Notes: a model not told the origin generated them from the sequence alone. A stretch of DNA of 39,540 nt from Candidatus Magasanikiibacteriota bacterium (GCA_018650645.1 JABIFP010000032.1:1-39540), one strand, 5' to 3'. Counted from the stretch's first letter, positions 6,376 through 14,938 are shown. Translations and numbers: made by a program.

Positions 6376-6516
6376 ATGCACCAGACCCACAACGCCGTGC
6401 AAGCGCGCGGTTCGCCCATCGTCGCCGACAGTCAACTTTGTTACACCGATCACTTCGACCGCGGCGCCGACGGCGCGGTGGACCGGGCCGGCATGATGCA
6501 CAGCGCGACGCGCTGA
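6376..6516 (+). CDS. GC-rich minigene C1: 46-aa peptide
   Basis: A short frame too small for the ORF track: MHQTHNAVQARGSP, running to a TGA at 6514. AAGGAGGTG (6363-6371), a near-perfect Shine-Dalgarno, stands four bases before the ATG, and a promoter lies 50 bp upstream, so initiation here is well supported. The peptide is hydrophilic and rich in His, Asp, Arg and Ala (HFDRGADGAVDRAG), with one Cys and no signal peptide or membrane segment. I do not recognise it. About 90 bases of strongly structured, apparently non-coding sequence separate it from its terminator, so the transcript may work partly or wholly as an RNA with the ORF as a leader peptide. Base composition is very GC-rich compared with the operons on either side. 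Confidence 0.55.
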   Translation: MHQTHNAVQARGSPIVADSQLCYTDHFDRGADGAVDRAGMMHSATR

Positions 6517-6545
6517 TCGCCGGCGGCCACCGCCCTTGCGCGAGA

Positions 6546-6600
6546 GGCCAGCCTTGGCTGGCCACCACCGATGGCATCGAAAGATGCCTGAGGCAACCTC
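6546..6600 (+). ncRNA. Candidate structured RNA in the 3' part of minigene C1
   Basis: Three consecutive hairpins follow the peptide ORF: GGCCAGC-CTTG-GCTGGCC (6546-6563), GGCATC-GAAA-GATGCC (6573-6588) with a GNRA tetraloop, and GAGG-CAA-CCTC (6590-6600). They lead into the terminator hairpin. No frame here has a Shine-Dalgarno. The density of perfect stems with a stable tetraloop suggests a functional RNA, but GC-rich DNA forms stems easily; covariation evidence would be needed. No known RNA class was recognised. Confidence 0.4.
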
Positions 6601-6607
6601 GCGTTGG

Positions 6608-6668
6608 CCCCCGAGAGGATCTGCAAGCTCACCCAGCATGCAGCCTCCCGGGGGTCTGTTTTTTTTGC
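6608..6668 (+). terminator. Long-stem terminator of minigene C1
   Basis: CCCCCGAGAGG (6608-6618) pairs with CCTCCCGGGGG (6644-6654) with one mismatch. The inner CTGCA/TGCAG extends the stem after a 2-nt bulge. A run of eight Ts follows (TGTTTTTTTTGC). Confidence 0.8.
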
Positions 6669-6693
6669 TTTTTTTTTGGCGCTACGCTACAAT
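6665..6693 (+). promoter_or_regulatory. Promoter of minigene C2
   Basis: TTGCTT (6665-6670), a 17-base spacer and TACAAT (6688-6693). The -35 is weaker than in the other minigenes and overlaps the T-run of the preceding terminator. The initial transcribed bases include TGCGCACGGTGCGCA, an inverted repeat of two self-complementary TGCGCA blocks that could be an operator or a 5' hairpin. Confidence 0.55.
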
Positions 6694-6736
6694 GGCTCTG
6701 CGCACGGTGCGCACACTGACACAAGGAGGAATGCCC

Positions 6737-6877
6737 ATGAGCATTCGAGGACCCACGAATCGTGGGATTGATTGTGGGCGGATAGCCAACGAAGCGGGGG
6801 GCCTGCAGCTTCCTGATGGCGGCTGCCTGGAGCCCGACGGTGGATGCCTGGACGACGGCGGGAAGATCAACGGCTAA
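6737..6877 (+). CDS. GC-rich minigene C2: DGGC-repeat micropeptide (46 aa)
   Basis: The ORF starts MSIRGPTNRGIDCGRI. AAGGAGGA (6723-6730) places the start at the second ATG (6737, spacing about 7); the in-frame ATG at 6731 is too close to the RBS. The peptide ends in near-identical short repeats: LPDGGCL, EPDGGCL and DDGGK, with three Cys in total. It has no membrane segment. Repeated Asp-Gly-Gly-Cys turns could bind metal, form disulfides, or be the core of a ribosomally made modified peptide, but no modifying enzyme is nearby, so none of these is supported beyond pattern. It has its own promoter and a very strong terminator, in tandem with C1. I do not recognise the family. Confidence 0.65.
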   Translation: MSIRGPTNRGIDCGRIANEAGGLQLPDGGCLEPDGGCLDDGGKING

Positions 6878-6933
6878 GCGCGCCAACTACGCGAGGCTAT
6901 CGACTTCTGACGAGCCGCGACGCTCACGCGTCA

Positions 6934-6970
6934 GCCGGGGTTGCTGCTTGCAGTGGCCCCGGCATTTTTT
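6934..6970 (+). terminator. Terminator of minigene C2
   Basis: GCCGGGG ... CCCCGGC (6934-6963) with an inner TTGCTGC/GCAGTGG arm gives a 14-bp stem with three wobble pairs and a 2-base apex, followed by ATTTTTT. Confidence 0.9.
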
Positions 6971-7001
6971 ATACTGAGATACATTGCAAAAAAAGCAAAG
7001 C

Positions 7002-7039
7002 ACATAAAAACAACGCGATTTTTCGCGTTGTTTTTATGT
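7002..7039. terminator. Bidirectional 17-bp terminator between minigene C2 and the envelope operon
   Basis: ACATAAAAACAACGCGA (7002-7018), loop TTTT, and its exact complement (7023-7039). It mainly ends the minus-strand transcript whose last stop codon is at 7041-7043. Confidence 0.85.
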
Positions 7040-7040
7040 A

Positions 7041-9119
7041 TCAGAGTTGCAACTCGTCTCCAATAATAATCATGTTTTCTTCTGTCACCGTATCGGTTGC
7101 CCGTAGCTCTACCCTACTCATCAGCTGCGTCTGTGAAGGATTTGCACCCTCTCTATACAGCGTAAACTGCATTGGTATTTGCGGAATATCTATTGGCCAC
7201 TCATCAATAGTCCAGCTAAGTATTTTTGTTGTTTCGTTATACTCCATCTTCCCCGCTGGTGCGGTACTTGTTACCATTTGTGTTAACCCAAATACTTCAG
7301 CACTCAGTTCCACATTCTTTAATGGGTGGAAACTATTACTGAGTAACCATGTAACGGTATGCGTATCTTCTGGATTATTCGTCGTTGAAACATCATCCAC
7401 TACTTGCAAAGCTAAATCTGAGTTCAGTGTCATGGTAATCGGTGATGAGCTTAATACAATCTGCTCGCCGTTTAGTGTATATTGCATTTCAACTGTCAGC
7501 GTTGCCTTCTCTGGTGGGAATGTTGAAAGAATAATGTCTTCTGCGTTCTTAATTGGAATTTGGAAGTCGATTATTTCTTGTGCGCCAAATGGGAAGCTCG
7601 AAAATGCTGGTACTTGCGCGCTGGTGTGTGTTAAAATTCCTCGCCGCAATGTTTTTGATAATTGTTCACCCACAATCGATCCATCTAATTCGTCTTCCAG
7701 ATTCCGCCAATCAAAAATATTTACATTTTCAAACGACGGACCATCTAACATAGCCCGCACACGAACATTTTTAAGTGATACATCACTTTGGTTCCGTACG
7801 GCAACACTAATATTGAGTTTTTCTCCTGGCTGTACAGTCAAATCTTTTGTAGCACCGTTTACCACTGGAGTAATGCTAATATCCGTATCCTGCAGTGTTA
7901 CATGCATTGAAGAACTCGCATACACAAACCCTTCTCCCTCTTTTTGTGCATTTGCATACCCAACAAGTTGCACAGGAATATCTAATTCTTTAACTATTCC
8001 GTCTGGGCTCACAAACAGTCCTTCCATTTGTAAAATATATGGCTCACTGAGCACATCAATACTCCATCTGAGCTGTTCAAACTGATCACTTTCTGGCGCT
8101 GATAGTTTTTTAACAAACATGCCAGTCCCCAGCATTTCTAAATACATATGCTGCACATTCATTCCTTCTTTTGGTGTAATAGTAAATTGCATTGGTACCT
8201 CTACCCCACTTGCAACCATCTCTGGGTACTCAATATCGATTGTTGCCGGTGCGTGAGCGGTGTTCACTTCTAATGTAGTCGCCTTTTGAAATTCTGAACT
8301 AAATCCATTTGGCGTATACGTCATAAACGCTCTAAAGGACTGCGCTTTTTGCAACGCACCAAACATATTTCCGCTTACATCAATATATCCTGAGTCACCT
8401 GCTGCCAAGTTCCCAAGCTCCCATCGATTTACTGTATCTTCTGATGGCGCTACAGTTGATTCTTTATATACAAACCCTGCTGGGTATCGTACTTCTAACG
8501 ATACATTATGTAGTCCTGCTTCTTGTGCATTCCTATATCGAATTCTATATCGCACATGTTCCCCTGGAGTGATTTCTTCTTCTCCAGATACAGAAAGTAT
8601 CACATCATTTTCTACAAATTCACCGCTTGGTTGTAATAAAAATAGTCCGGCATACACCACACCACCCAAAAGTCCTACAGAAAGGATAAACGAGAGGAAT
8701 GATCGGAATAATCTCCCTCTTTTGTTTGATTGAAAGGTTGAAAGATCTGGTACTGACCCATCAGAATCCTGATAAATCGATTCAATCCCCGCAGAAATTC
8801 TTTCTTTTGAGGCTTCTGACATATGCAACGCCGCACGAGAGGCAGACGGTGCAGGAACAGCAACTTCAGACTCAATCTCTAGTTCTAATTCAAGTTCCGG
8901 TTCTTCCTCTACCTGAGGAATATGCGGTGCCACTTTTTTCTTGTGATGCACCTTACTTTTTTTCTCTACATGTTTTTTCTTTGCTACATGCTTTTTCTTT
9001 TTTGGAGCCGCTGCAATCTCAACATCATGAAATCCCTCATCTTTCTTCTTATGTGTTTTTTTAGAGCGCTTTGTCGTTTTTTTGACAGGCCCTTTTTTTG
9101 CGACAGGTTTTTTTGCCAT
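7041..9119 (-). CDS. Membrane-anchored surface protein with DUF11-like repeats
   Basis: A 692-aa protein. Residues 1-75 are an extremely Lys-rich, disordered cytoplasmic tail (KKTTKRSKKTHKKK). A single membrane segment lies at about 137-158 (SFILSVGLLGGVVYAGLFLL). The rest is outside the cell and built of beta-sandwich repeats: the first (ITPGEHVRYRIRYRNAQ, then VSLEVRYPAGF) has the DUF11/conserved-repeat pattern, and further copies start near QPGEKLNISVAVRNQS and near NPEDTHTVTWLLSN. It lacks an N-terminal signal peptide and LPXTG. It follows the DUF4012 gene by 8 bp and shares its promoter, so the two probably act together at the envelope. The function is structural or adhesive by inference. 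The basic tail may contact nucleic acid or acidic lipid heads. No Shine-Dalgarno. Confidence 0.75.
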   Translation of the reverse strand: MAKKPVAKKGPVKKTTKRSKKTHKKKDEGFHDVEIAAAPKKKKHVAKKKHVEKKSKVHHKKKVAPHIPQVEEEPELELELEIESEVAVPAPSASRAALHMSEASKERISAGIESIYQDSDGSVPDLSTFQSNKRGRLFRSFLSFILSVGLLGGVVYAGLFLLQPSGEFVENDVILSVSGEEEITPGEHVRYRIRYRNAQEAGLHNVSLEVRYPAGFVYKESTVAPSEDTVNRWELGNLAAGDSGYIDVSGNMFGALQKAQSFRAFMTYTPNGFSSEFQKATTLEVNTAHAPATIDIEYPEMVASGVEVPMQFTITPKEGMNVQHMYLEMLGTGMFVKKLSAPESDQFEQLRWSIDVLSEPYILQMEGLFVSPDGIVKELDIPVQLVGYANAQKEGEGFVYASSSMHVTLQDTDISITPVVNGATKDLTVQPGEKLNISVAVRNQSDVSLKNVRVRAMLDGPSFENVNIFDWRNLEDELDGSIVGEQLSKTLRRGILTHTSAQVPAFSSFPFGAQEIIDFQIPIKNAEDIILSTFPPEKATLTVEMQYTLNGEQIVLSSSPITMTLNSDLALQVVDDVSTTNNPEDTHTVTWLLSNSFHPLKNVELSAEVFGLTQMVTSTAPAGKMEYNETTKILSWTIDEWPIDIPQIPMQFTLYREGANPSQTQLMSRVELRATDTVTEENMIIIGDELQL

Positions 9120-9127
9120 ATGATGTA

Positions 9128-11719
9128 TTATTGATCAGCGTTCTTTTCCATCACGATTCCCACAATGATATCTTTTTTCAGTGGATGTGTGTACAGCCCA
9201 CCGTTAAGTGCAAGATCCATGTGGTCAGATGAGCGCCATGTTGGCTTCCATCCAGACGGATAAATGATTGTTGATTCAAATTCACTTTCTATTCCTGATT
9301 GCTTTTGCACAACTACTGAATATCTTGATGCATCTACCGCCACTGATTCAATAAGTTGGTCTGTTACCGCCGTTGTTTGCTGCTCTGTCTGCAAATGCGC
9401 AAACACATTAAATGGTAATTCGTAGACAAAGTATACTTCTGATGTTTCCCCGGGGGCGGTCATCACCCAATTTTCAAATACGGTTTTATCAAACGATTCA
9501 TTTATGAGTGTTCCAGAATCATCATGATATTCCTGCGGATCTTCTGTGGCCATCAAATCTTCATCATCTACAGCATGCGATACAGGTGTTCTGAACGCCG
9601 CATCTGGAGGATATTGGAATCCACCCGCCTCATGTAGTACTGCTCCTTTTGGCACATACACTCGCAAATAGTTCACATTCGGTTCTCCGGTAAACTGCTC
9701 ACCCGCTTCTCCTGTATGCTCTCGCTTTACCATCACCGTTACAAGCGCGCGTCCATCAGCTTGCACCTCTACCTGATGCGCAATTGATTGCTCAATCTTT
9801 GCATCGCTTTTTGCTCCTTGAATATTTGTGTTCACTACATACAGATAATCTTGCCACGGTTTTACATTTGCAATTTCTCCTGTCCATCCATACTCTGCGG
9901 CAGTTGCGTGATGCTGCGCATCATTGAGCTGCAGCTGAATATCTTTTTTCTGTAACCCATCATGCACAAGTGAAAGCATTTTTAGCGCATCGATTTGATC
10001 TCTTTGCGATGTTAAAATTTGCTCAAGTACATCCCCAATAATTTCTTTTGGCTTGTTTTCTTCTTTATCATAATCTACCTCTACTTTGTACTGCAATGTA
10101 TCAAGTGCATCTTCTGCTGCAAGTACTACTCCGTGTTCTTCATTTTCAATTGGGCCAATAATACCAAGGACCTTTTCAAACACAGATGCATTGATTGCAA
10201 TTACCCCATCAACCGTTGCTCCCCGTGAGTGTTCATAGAACCACTGCAATTTTTTTGAAGAAGCGGCAAAATCAGGCCACCAATTTGCATCTTGTGGTTC
10301 CCAACGAGTATTTACGAGTTGCAATGGCAGTGGCGGTTTTACATGTGTATCAAGCTGCCCTTTCCAATCGTATAATCCCCCACCAGGAACCTCAATCTTG
10401 TGAATTTTTCCTTTTTGTACATCAATAAGTGCGGCACTTCCCATAAATCCACCAGTCGCCCGTAATTCTCTATTGTTTTGGAACACCACCAAATACGTTC
10501 GCAAGTCTTCGCTTCCAAACACCTGTGCAAGTGTTGCAGATACGTCGTTTAAGTCATGTAAATCATCTACAAATGCTGCAAATAATATTTTAAATTCTGC
10601 AAAGGTGTTTTGATGTTCAAGTGGCAGCGCAGAAATTTCTACATCACTCAGCGCCTCAAGCGCATCGTCATATTGCGGGATAGCTCTATTCACATGCAAA
10701 GAAACCTGCTGCATTCTATCTGTCACTGGTAAATCACCCCTATTTCTTGCTTCTTCTAATCCTTTAATAATATATGTGTTTCCAAGGGCGATTTGATGCC
10801 CTGCCGTAAGCAGTTGCTGCCGTGAATGAAGCTTATCACCTACTACCGGAATCATTTTTGCTAAAAATTGTGCAATCTTGTGCTCTTTATCTAACACATT
10901 TTTGGCTTCTGCAAATGCACTGAGCGCTTTACTCACATCTGCATTAGCAGTATCGATATCCGATTCAAGTGCCGCAATGGTTGACGACTGGAGTGATAAA
11001 AATCCAACGGTGCTCGCACTGAGTACTTGTTCTGAGGTATCTTTTACATCGTTATAATAAGACAGCGTTGGCCATGGTAATGCAGCTAACACAAAGAGTG
11101 CAACAGATGCATACGCTAATTTTTTCCATGTGGTAAGCTGCGCATTATTGGGAACAAACCGTTTCCAACTAACTCGCTCTGGTGCAAGCGGTGTTCCACT
11201 GAGTAATCCCGCAAGTTCTCTTTCAAATTGCTTTTTCTTCTTCTTTGGCACCGGAATATCTAGTACTGCTTCTACTGGCAACTGCCATTCGTCTACCCCT
11301 TCCGCCATGCCTGGAGTAATTGATTTGAGCTGTTTTCTAAACGCTTCAATTTGCCGCTTTTGATCTGCAGTAAGCGGTCTCTCTGGTGTAATGTGGTGTT
11401 TTTCTAAAAACGATTTTATTTTTTGCTGCCGAACTTTTGCTGCCGGATCGATAGTAACACGCACTTCTTTTGCTGCACGACGTTCTTTAAATGTTGAAAC
11501 ACCCTTCCAAAGCGATTCTTTCTCTCTGTCTTTCAGATCTACCACATGCGGAGAAGATCCCCCATCTCCCATAACCTTAACAACCACCGATTTATTGGTG
11601 GCTTTTTTAGGCGTGATGTTTTTCTTTTCTTTCACTCCTGAACACGTTCTCCTTGTATGTCCTGGCTTTCTACACAATGAACAACGCCGAACAATTTTGT
11701 TGTTCGCTTTTTTAGCCAT
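9128..11719 (-). CDS. DUF4012 membrane protein with an N-terminal zinc knuckle
   Basis: An 863-aa protein. Residues 13-26 (CSLCRKPGHTRRTC) fit C-X2-C-X4-H-X4-C, the retroviral-type zinc knuckle, inside a basic N-terminal region. Residues to about 195 are charged and cytoplasmic. A membrane segment follows at about 200-222 (ASVALFVLAALPWPTLSYY). The external part carries the DUF4012 domain, recognisable at YLVVFQNNRELRATGGFMGS and GVIAINASVFEKVLGIIGPI. DUF4012 proteins are frequent in Patescibacteria and Actinobacteria and resemble LytR-CpsA-Psr-associated envelope proteins, but their reaction is not established. The knuckle suggests RNA or single-stranded DNA contact on the inner face, unusual for this family. 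First gene of a two-gene operon with the DUF11-like protein. Confidence 0.85.
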   Translation of the reverse strand: MAKKANNKIVRRCSLCRKPGHTRRTCSGVKEKKNITPKKATNKSVVVKVMGDGGSSPHVVDLKDREKESLWKGVSTFKERRAAKEVRVTIDPAAKVRQQKIKSFLEKHHITPERPLTADQKRQIEAFRKQLKSITPGMAEGVDEWQLPVEAVLDIPVPKKKKKQFERELAGLLSGTPLAPERVSWKRFVPNNAQLTTWKKLAYASVALFVLAALPWPTLSYYNDVKDTSEQVLSASTVGFLSLQSSTIAALESDIDTANADVSKALSAFAEAKNVLDKEHKIAQFLAKMIPVVGDKLHSRQQLLTAGHQIALGNTYIIKGLEEARNRGDLPVTDRMQQVSLHVNRAIPQYDDALEALSDVEISALPLEHQNTFAEFKILFAAFVDDLHDLNDVSATLAQVFGSEDLRTYLVVFQNNRELRATGGFMGSAALIDVQKGKIHKIEVPGGGLYDWKGQLDTHVKPPLPLQLVNTRWEPQDANWWPDFAASSKKLQWFYEHSRGATVDGVIAINASVFEKVLGIIGPIENEEHGVVLAAEDALDTLQYKVEVDYDKEENKPKEIIGDVLEQILTSQRDQIDALKMLSLVHDGLQKKDIQLQLNDAQHHATAAEYGWTGEIANVKPWQDYLYVVNTNIQGAKSDAKIEQSIAHQVEVQADGRALVTVMVKREHTGEAGEQFTGEPNVNYLRVYVPKGAVLHEAGGFQYPPDAAFRTPVSHAVDDEDLMATEDPQEYHDDSGTLINESFDKTVFENWVMTAPGETSEVYFVYELPFNVFAHLQTEQQTTAVTDQLIESVAVDASRYSVVVQKQSGIESEFESTIIYPSGWKPTWRSSDHMDLALNGGLYTHPLKKDIIVGIVMEKNADQ

Positions 11720-11744
11720 GTGGCAGCGCTTTTTCTATGCACGT

Positions 11745-11750
11745 AGTATA
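11745..11750 (-). promoter_or_regulatory. Extended -10 promoter of the DUF4012 operon
   Basis: TATACT on the minus strand preceded by TG one base upstream (TGGTATACT), an extended -10. No good -35 is seen. The ATG at 11719 is about 25 bases downstream and there is no Shine-Dalgarno. Confidence 0.5.
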
Positions 11751-11776
11751 CCACAAAATGGCTGAGCTGCGCGATA

Positions 11777-13357
11777 TTACAGCAGTGGACGCCCGGTCAT
11801 ATCTGGTGGTTGTTCAACTCCCATGAGTTTGAGCATGGTTGGTGCAACATCTGCGAGCATACCAACGGGTGGCATCAAGCTTAAATCTCCTTCTGGCGGG
11901 TCGCCTGCTGGACCGGCATGACCCCGAAGGTCATTACTAATGATGATAAATGGAACTGGATTTGTTGAATGCTCTTTATCTTTTTCTCCTGTTTCTAAAT
12001 TCGATACCTCTTCCCCATTTCCATGATCTGCTGTAATAAAAAGGATTCCATTTTTAGCGAGTACATGATCTGCTAGCATGCCAAGTGATCTATCTACTGC
12101 CGCGCACCCTTGAATTGACGCTGTAAGATCCCCTGTATGCGCAACCATGTCGGCATTGGCATAATTAAGCATGTACACGTCATAGCTATCTGCTTGAATC
12201 GCCTTAATCGTTTCTTTAGTAACTTCTAGCGCAGACATTTCTGGCTTTTGATCATAACTCGAGACCTTTGGAGACGGAATAATTTTACGTTCTTCTCCTT
12301 CAAACGGATCTTCTATGGTTCCATTCAAAAAGAATGTCATGTGGGCATATTTTTCTGTTTCTGCAATATGAAATTGCGTCAGCCCTGCTTTTGAAAGCAC
12401 CTCTGCCAAGCAATTAATAATCACCACCGGTGGATATGCAACTGACACAGGCAATTCTTTTTCGTATTCTGTCATGGTTACAAAAAACAGATCTTCTATA
12501 TACTCCCGCTCAAACTTTGGAAACGACGGAAGCACAAATGCTTTGGTCATTTGCCGCGCTCTGTCTGGTCTAAAGTTAAAGAAGACCATACCATCGCCAG
12601 AGTTTACCGTTGCTGTTGGTTTTCCTTCTTTTCCAATAACCGTTGGTACAAATTCTTCATCATATATTTCCTTTGCATATGATTCCTCAATAGCAGAAAG
12701 CGCATCTTTGGCATATTGCTTTGCAACTCCATTTGCCATTGCTTCGTATGATTCTTGCGTCCGTTCCCATCGATTATCTCTGTCCATGGCATGGAATCTC
12801 CCGGCTAGTGTGGCAATTTTACCAACACCAAGCTCTTTCATTTTTTCTTCTAACTGCCCAATAAAATCTTTTCCTGAATCGAATTTTGTATCTCGTCCAT
12901 CTAAAAAAGCATGGATAAATACTTTTTTTATTTTGTTTACTTTTGCGAGTTCAAGCAGCGCATACAAATGTTCTTGCGCGGCATGTACATTTCCCTGACT
13001 CACAAGCCCCATGATATGCAATGCTGATTTATTTTTTTTCACGTGCTTTACAGCTTTTGCAAACGCATCATTTTCTGCAAAAGAACCTGCACTAATACTC
13101 TGATTAATTCGAGGAAATGTTTGGTAATACACGCGACCAGCACCAATATTTAAGTGCCCAACTTCGCTATTTCCCATGTCGCCAAAAGAAAGGCCCACTT
13201 CTGCTCCTGCAGCGGCAATAGTCATGGTTGGATACTCGCGAATAAAGCGATCCATGTTGGGCGTATCGGCAAGTGTAATGGCATTCCCCTCTCCGGCAGG
13301 TGCAACTCCCCAACCATCAAGCACGGCAAGTACGACTGGTCTGTTTGGTAATGTCAT
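11777..13357 (-). CDS. gpmI: 2,3-bisphosphoglycerate-independent phosphoglycerate mutase, copy 2
   Basis: A 526-aa protein, normal length for the family. It interconverts 3- and 2-phosphoglycerate using two metal ions and a phospho-serine. Metal and catalytic motifs are intact: LDGWG (D14), GNSEVGHLNIGAGR (S64), HAFLDGRD, GRFHAMDRDNRWER, RPDRARQMTKAF, ETEKYAHMTFFLNG, NADMVAHTGD and ITADHGNGEE. A Gly/Pro-rich stretch (GHAGPAGDPPEGD) near residue 485 is an unusual insertion in the last part of the phosphatase domain. It starts one base after the stop of the other copy, so they are cotranscribed. By eye the two copies match only at motifs and short blocks, so this is an old duplication or two separate acquisitions rather than a recent tandem copy. 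Confidence 0.95.
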   Translation of the reverse strand: MTLPNRPVVLAVLDGWGVAPAGEGNAITLADTPNMDRFIREYPTMTIAAAGAEVGLSFGDMGNSEVGHLNIGAGRVYYQTFPRINQSISAGSFAENDAFAKAVKHVKKNKSALHIMGLVSQGNVHAAQEHLYALLELAKVNKIKKVFIHAFLDGRDTKFDSGKDFIGQLEEKMKELGVGKIATLAGRFHAMDRDNRWERTQESYEAMANGVAKQYAKDALSAIEESYAKEIYDEEFVPTVIGKEGKPTATVNSGDGMVFFNFRPDRARQMTKAFVLPSFPKFEREYIEDLFFVTMTEYEKELPVSVAYPPVVIINCLAEVLSKAGLTQFHIAETEKYAHMTFFLNGTIEDPFEGEERKIIPSPKVSSYDQKPEMSALEVTKETIKAIQADSYDVYMLNYANADMVAHTGDLTASIQGCAAVDRSLGMLADHVLAKNGILFITADHGNGEEVSNLETGEKDKEHSTNPVPFIIISNDLRGHAGPAGDPPEGDLSLMPPVGMLADVAPTMLKLMGVEQPPDMTGRPLL

Positions 13358-13358
13358 A

Positions 13359-14930
13359 TTATTGAAATAAATTTTTTCCGGTCATTTGCGGTGGAATGTC
13401 ACATCCCATAAGCGCTAAAAGCGTTGGAGCAACATCGGCAAGTGTACCGGTTGGCTGTATTGTAGCATCTTTTTTGGCTAAATCAACCACAATCATTGGA
13501 ACAGGATTATCTGTATGGGCGGTCATCTTTTCTTTTGTTTTTTCATTAATCATTTTTTCTGCATTTCCGTGATCTGCAGTAATCACCATAATGCCATTAT
13601 GCTCTTCAATGTATTCAGCCAATGCATGAACGGTATCATCTAGTATCTGTACAGCTTTTTTTGCCGCTTCAAAATCTCCGGTATGCCCCACCATGTCGGC
13701 ATTTGGGAAATTCACACACACAAAATCGTATGATCCATTATCAAACGAGTAGATAATGTCTTTTGCAAGTTTTGGAGTCTGCATTTCTGGATTTTCTGCA
13801 TATGACTTTACTCCTGTCGATTTTACCAGCACTCTATCTTCACCATTAATTGGTTCCGGGTAACCTCCATTAATAAAATACGTAACATGCGCGTATTTTT
13901 CTGTTTCAGACAAGTAGAGTTGTTGGTATTGTTCCCCAATCGCTTTTGCTAAACACCAATCGATGTCTGGACTTGGAAATGCTGTGTGAATATGTGGCAA
14001 GTCTGGGCCAAATTCACTCATGGCCACAAAACACAAATCTTTTACCACTGTTTTACGCTCAAATGCATGTGGATTTTTTTCTACAAAGTCTGGTTGCAGA
14101 AATGCTTTCGTTAATTGTCGCGCTCTGTCTGAGCGAGCATTAAAAAATAACACAACATCACCATCTTGTATCCGCGCTCCTCCTTCAATACAGGTTGGAG
14201 AAATATATTCATCCGTTTCATCTCTATTATATGCTGATTGAATGGCCTGCTCTGCCGTATCTGCGCATGCGTGTTCGGCATCCCCAACTAATACATCGTA
14301 TGCAAGCTTGGTTCGCTTCCACGACTTATTTCTATCCATGCCATAAAACCGCCCCATAATGGTAGCAATTTTTTCTCCGTTTTGCATGTGCTTTCTGAGC
14401 TCTGTTAAATGCGAGATGGCTGAATGCTGAGAAGAATCTCTACCGTCTGTAAACAAATGCAGATGCGTATCATGAATACCCGCGTCTCTAAAATATTTGA
14501 GCAAGCTGTATAGATGTTCTGACAACGTATGTGCACTGTGAATTCCTGTAAGAAGCCCCATAATATGTACACGCCCGCCTTTTTGCGCACGTTCTTTTGC
14601 AACCGCAAACGCAGGGTTTTTAAAGAATGTTCCGTCTACAATAGCATCACTAACAACCGAGACATCTTGCTTTACCAAGCGACCCGCACCAATATTAAGA
14701 TGCCCCGCTTCACTGTTTCCCTCTTGATGTTCTGGCAGTCCTACCGCTACTCCATGCGAATCGAGCTTTGCCGTTGGATATGTCTCCATGAGCGCAAAAA
14801 TATGCGGTGCAGTTTCTGGCGTAATGGCGTTTCCTGGCTGATTGGGATCAGCTAAACCGAATCCATCCATAATAACAAGGAGGGCTTTTCTATTTTTCTC
14901 CCTTTTTTGATCATGCGAAGTTGAATCCAT
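13359..14930 (-). CDS. gpmI: 2,3-bisphosphoglycerate-independent phosphoglycerate mutase, copy 1
   Basis: A 523-aa protein with a complete set of motifs: MDGFG (D22), GNSEAGHLNIGAGR (S73), HLFTDGRD, GRFYGMDRNKSWKR, RSDRARQLTKAF, ETEKYAHVTYFING, NADMVGHTGD, ITADHGNAEK and HTDNPVPM. Compared with copy 2 it differs at several usually conserved motif positions (ARSD for FRPD, TDGRD for LDGRD). Both look catalytically competent. It is the first gene of its operon: a -35/-10 pair lies directly upstream with the predicted start 2 bases from the ATG, so the mRNA should be nearly leaderless. Together with gap, pgk and eno on the same strand it completes the GAP-to-PEP part of glycolysis. Why two copies are kept is not clear; heteromers or different conditions are possible. 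Confidence 0.95.
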   Translation of the reverse strand: MDSTSHDQKREKNRKALLVIMDGFGLADPNQPGNAITPETAPHIFALMETYPTAKLDSHGVAVGLPEHQEGNSEAGHLNIGAGRLVKQDVSVVSDAIVDGTFFKNPAFAVAKERAQKGGRVHIMGLLTGIHSAHTLSEHLYSLLKYFRDAGIHDTHLHLFTDGRDSSQHSAISHLTELRKHMQNGEKIATIMGRFYGMDRNKSWKRTKLAYDVLVGDAEHACADTAEQAIQSAYNRDETDEYISPTCIEGGARIQDGDVVLFFNARSDRARQLTKAFLQPDFVEKNPHAFERKTVVKDLCFVAMSEFGPDLPHIHTAFPSPDIDWCLAKAIGEQYQQLYLSETEKYAHVTYFINGGYPEPINGEDRVLVKSTGVKSYAENPEMQTPKLAKDIIYSFDNGSYDFVCVNFPNADMVGHTGDFEAAKKAVQILDDTVHALAEYIEEHNGIMVITADHGNAEKMINEKTKEKMTAHTDNPVPMIVVDLAKKDATIQPTGTLADVAPTLLALMGCDIPPQMTGKNLFQ

Positions 14931-14938
14931 AGATCCAT

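Noticed and set aside
6304-6668. Known RNA classes (tmRNA, RNase P, SRP RNA, 6S) for minigene C1
   Set aside because: None of their hallmark motifs could be found in the hairpin region.
6259-6886. Several overlapping ORFs of 60-126 aa on both strands in the C1/C2 region
   Set aside because: GC-rich DNA leaves long chance frames. Only the two 46-aa frames have SD, promoter and terminator in register.
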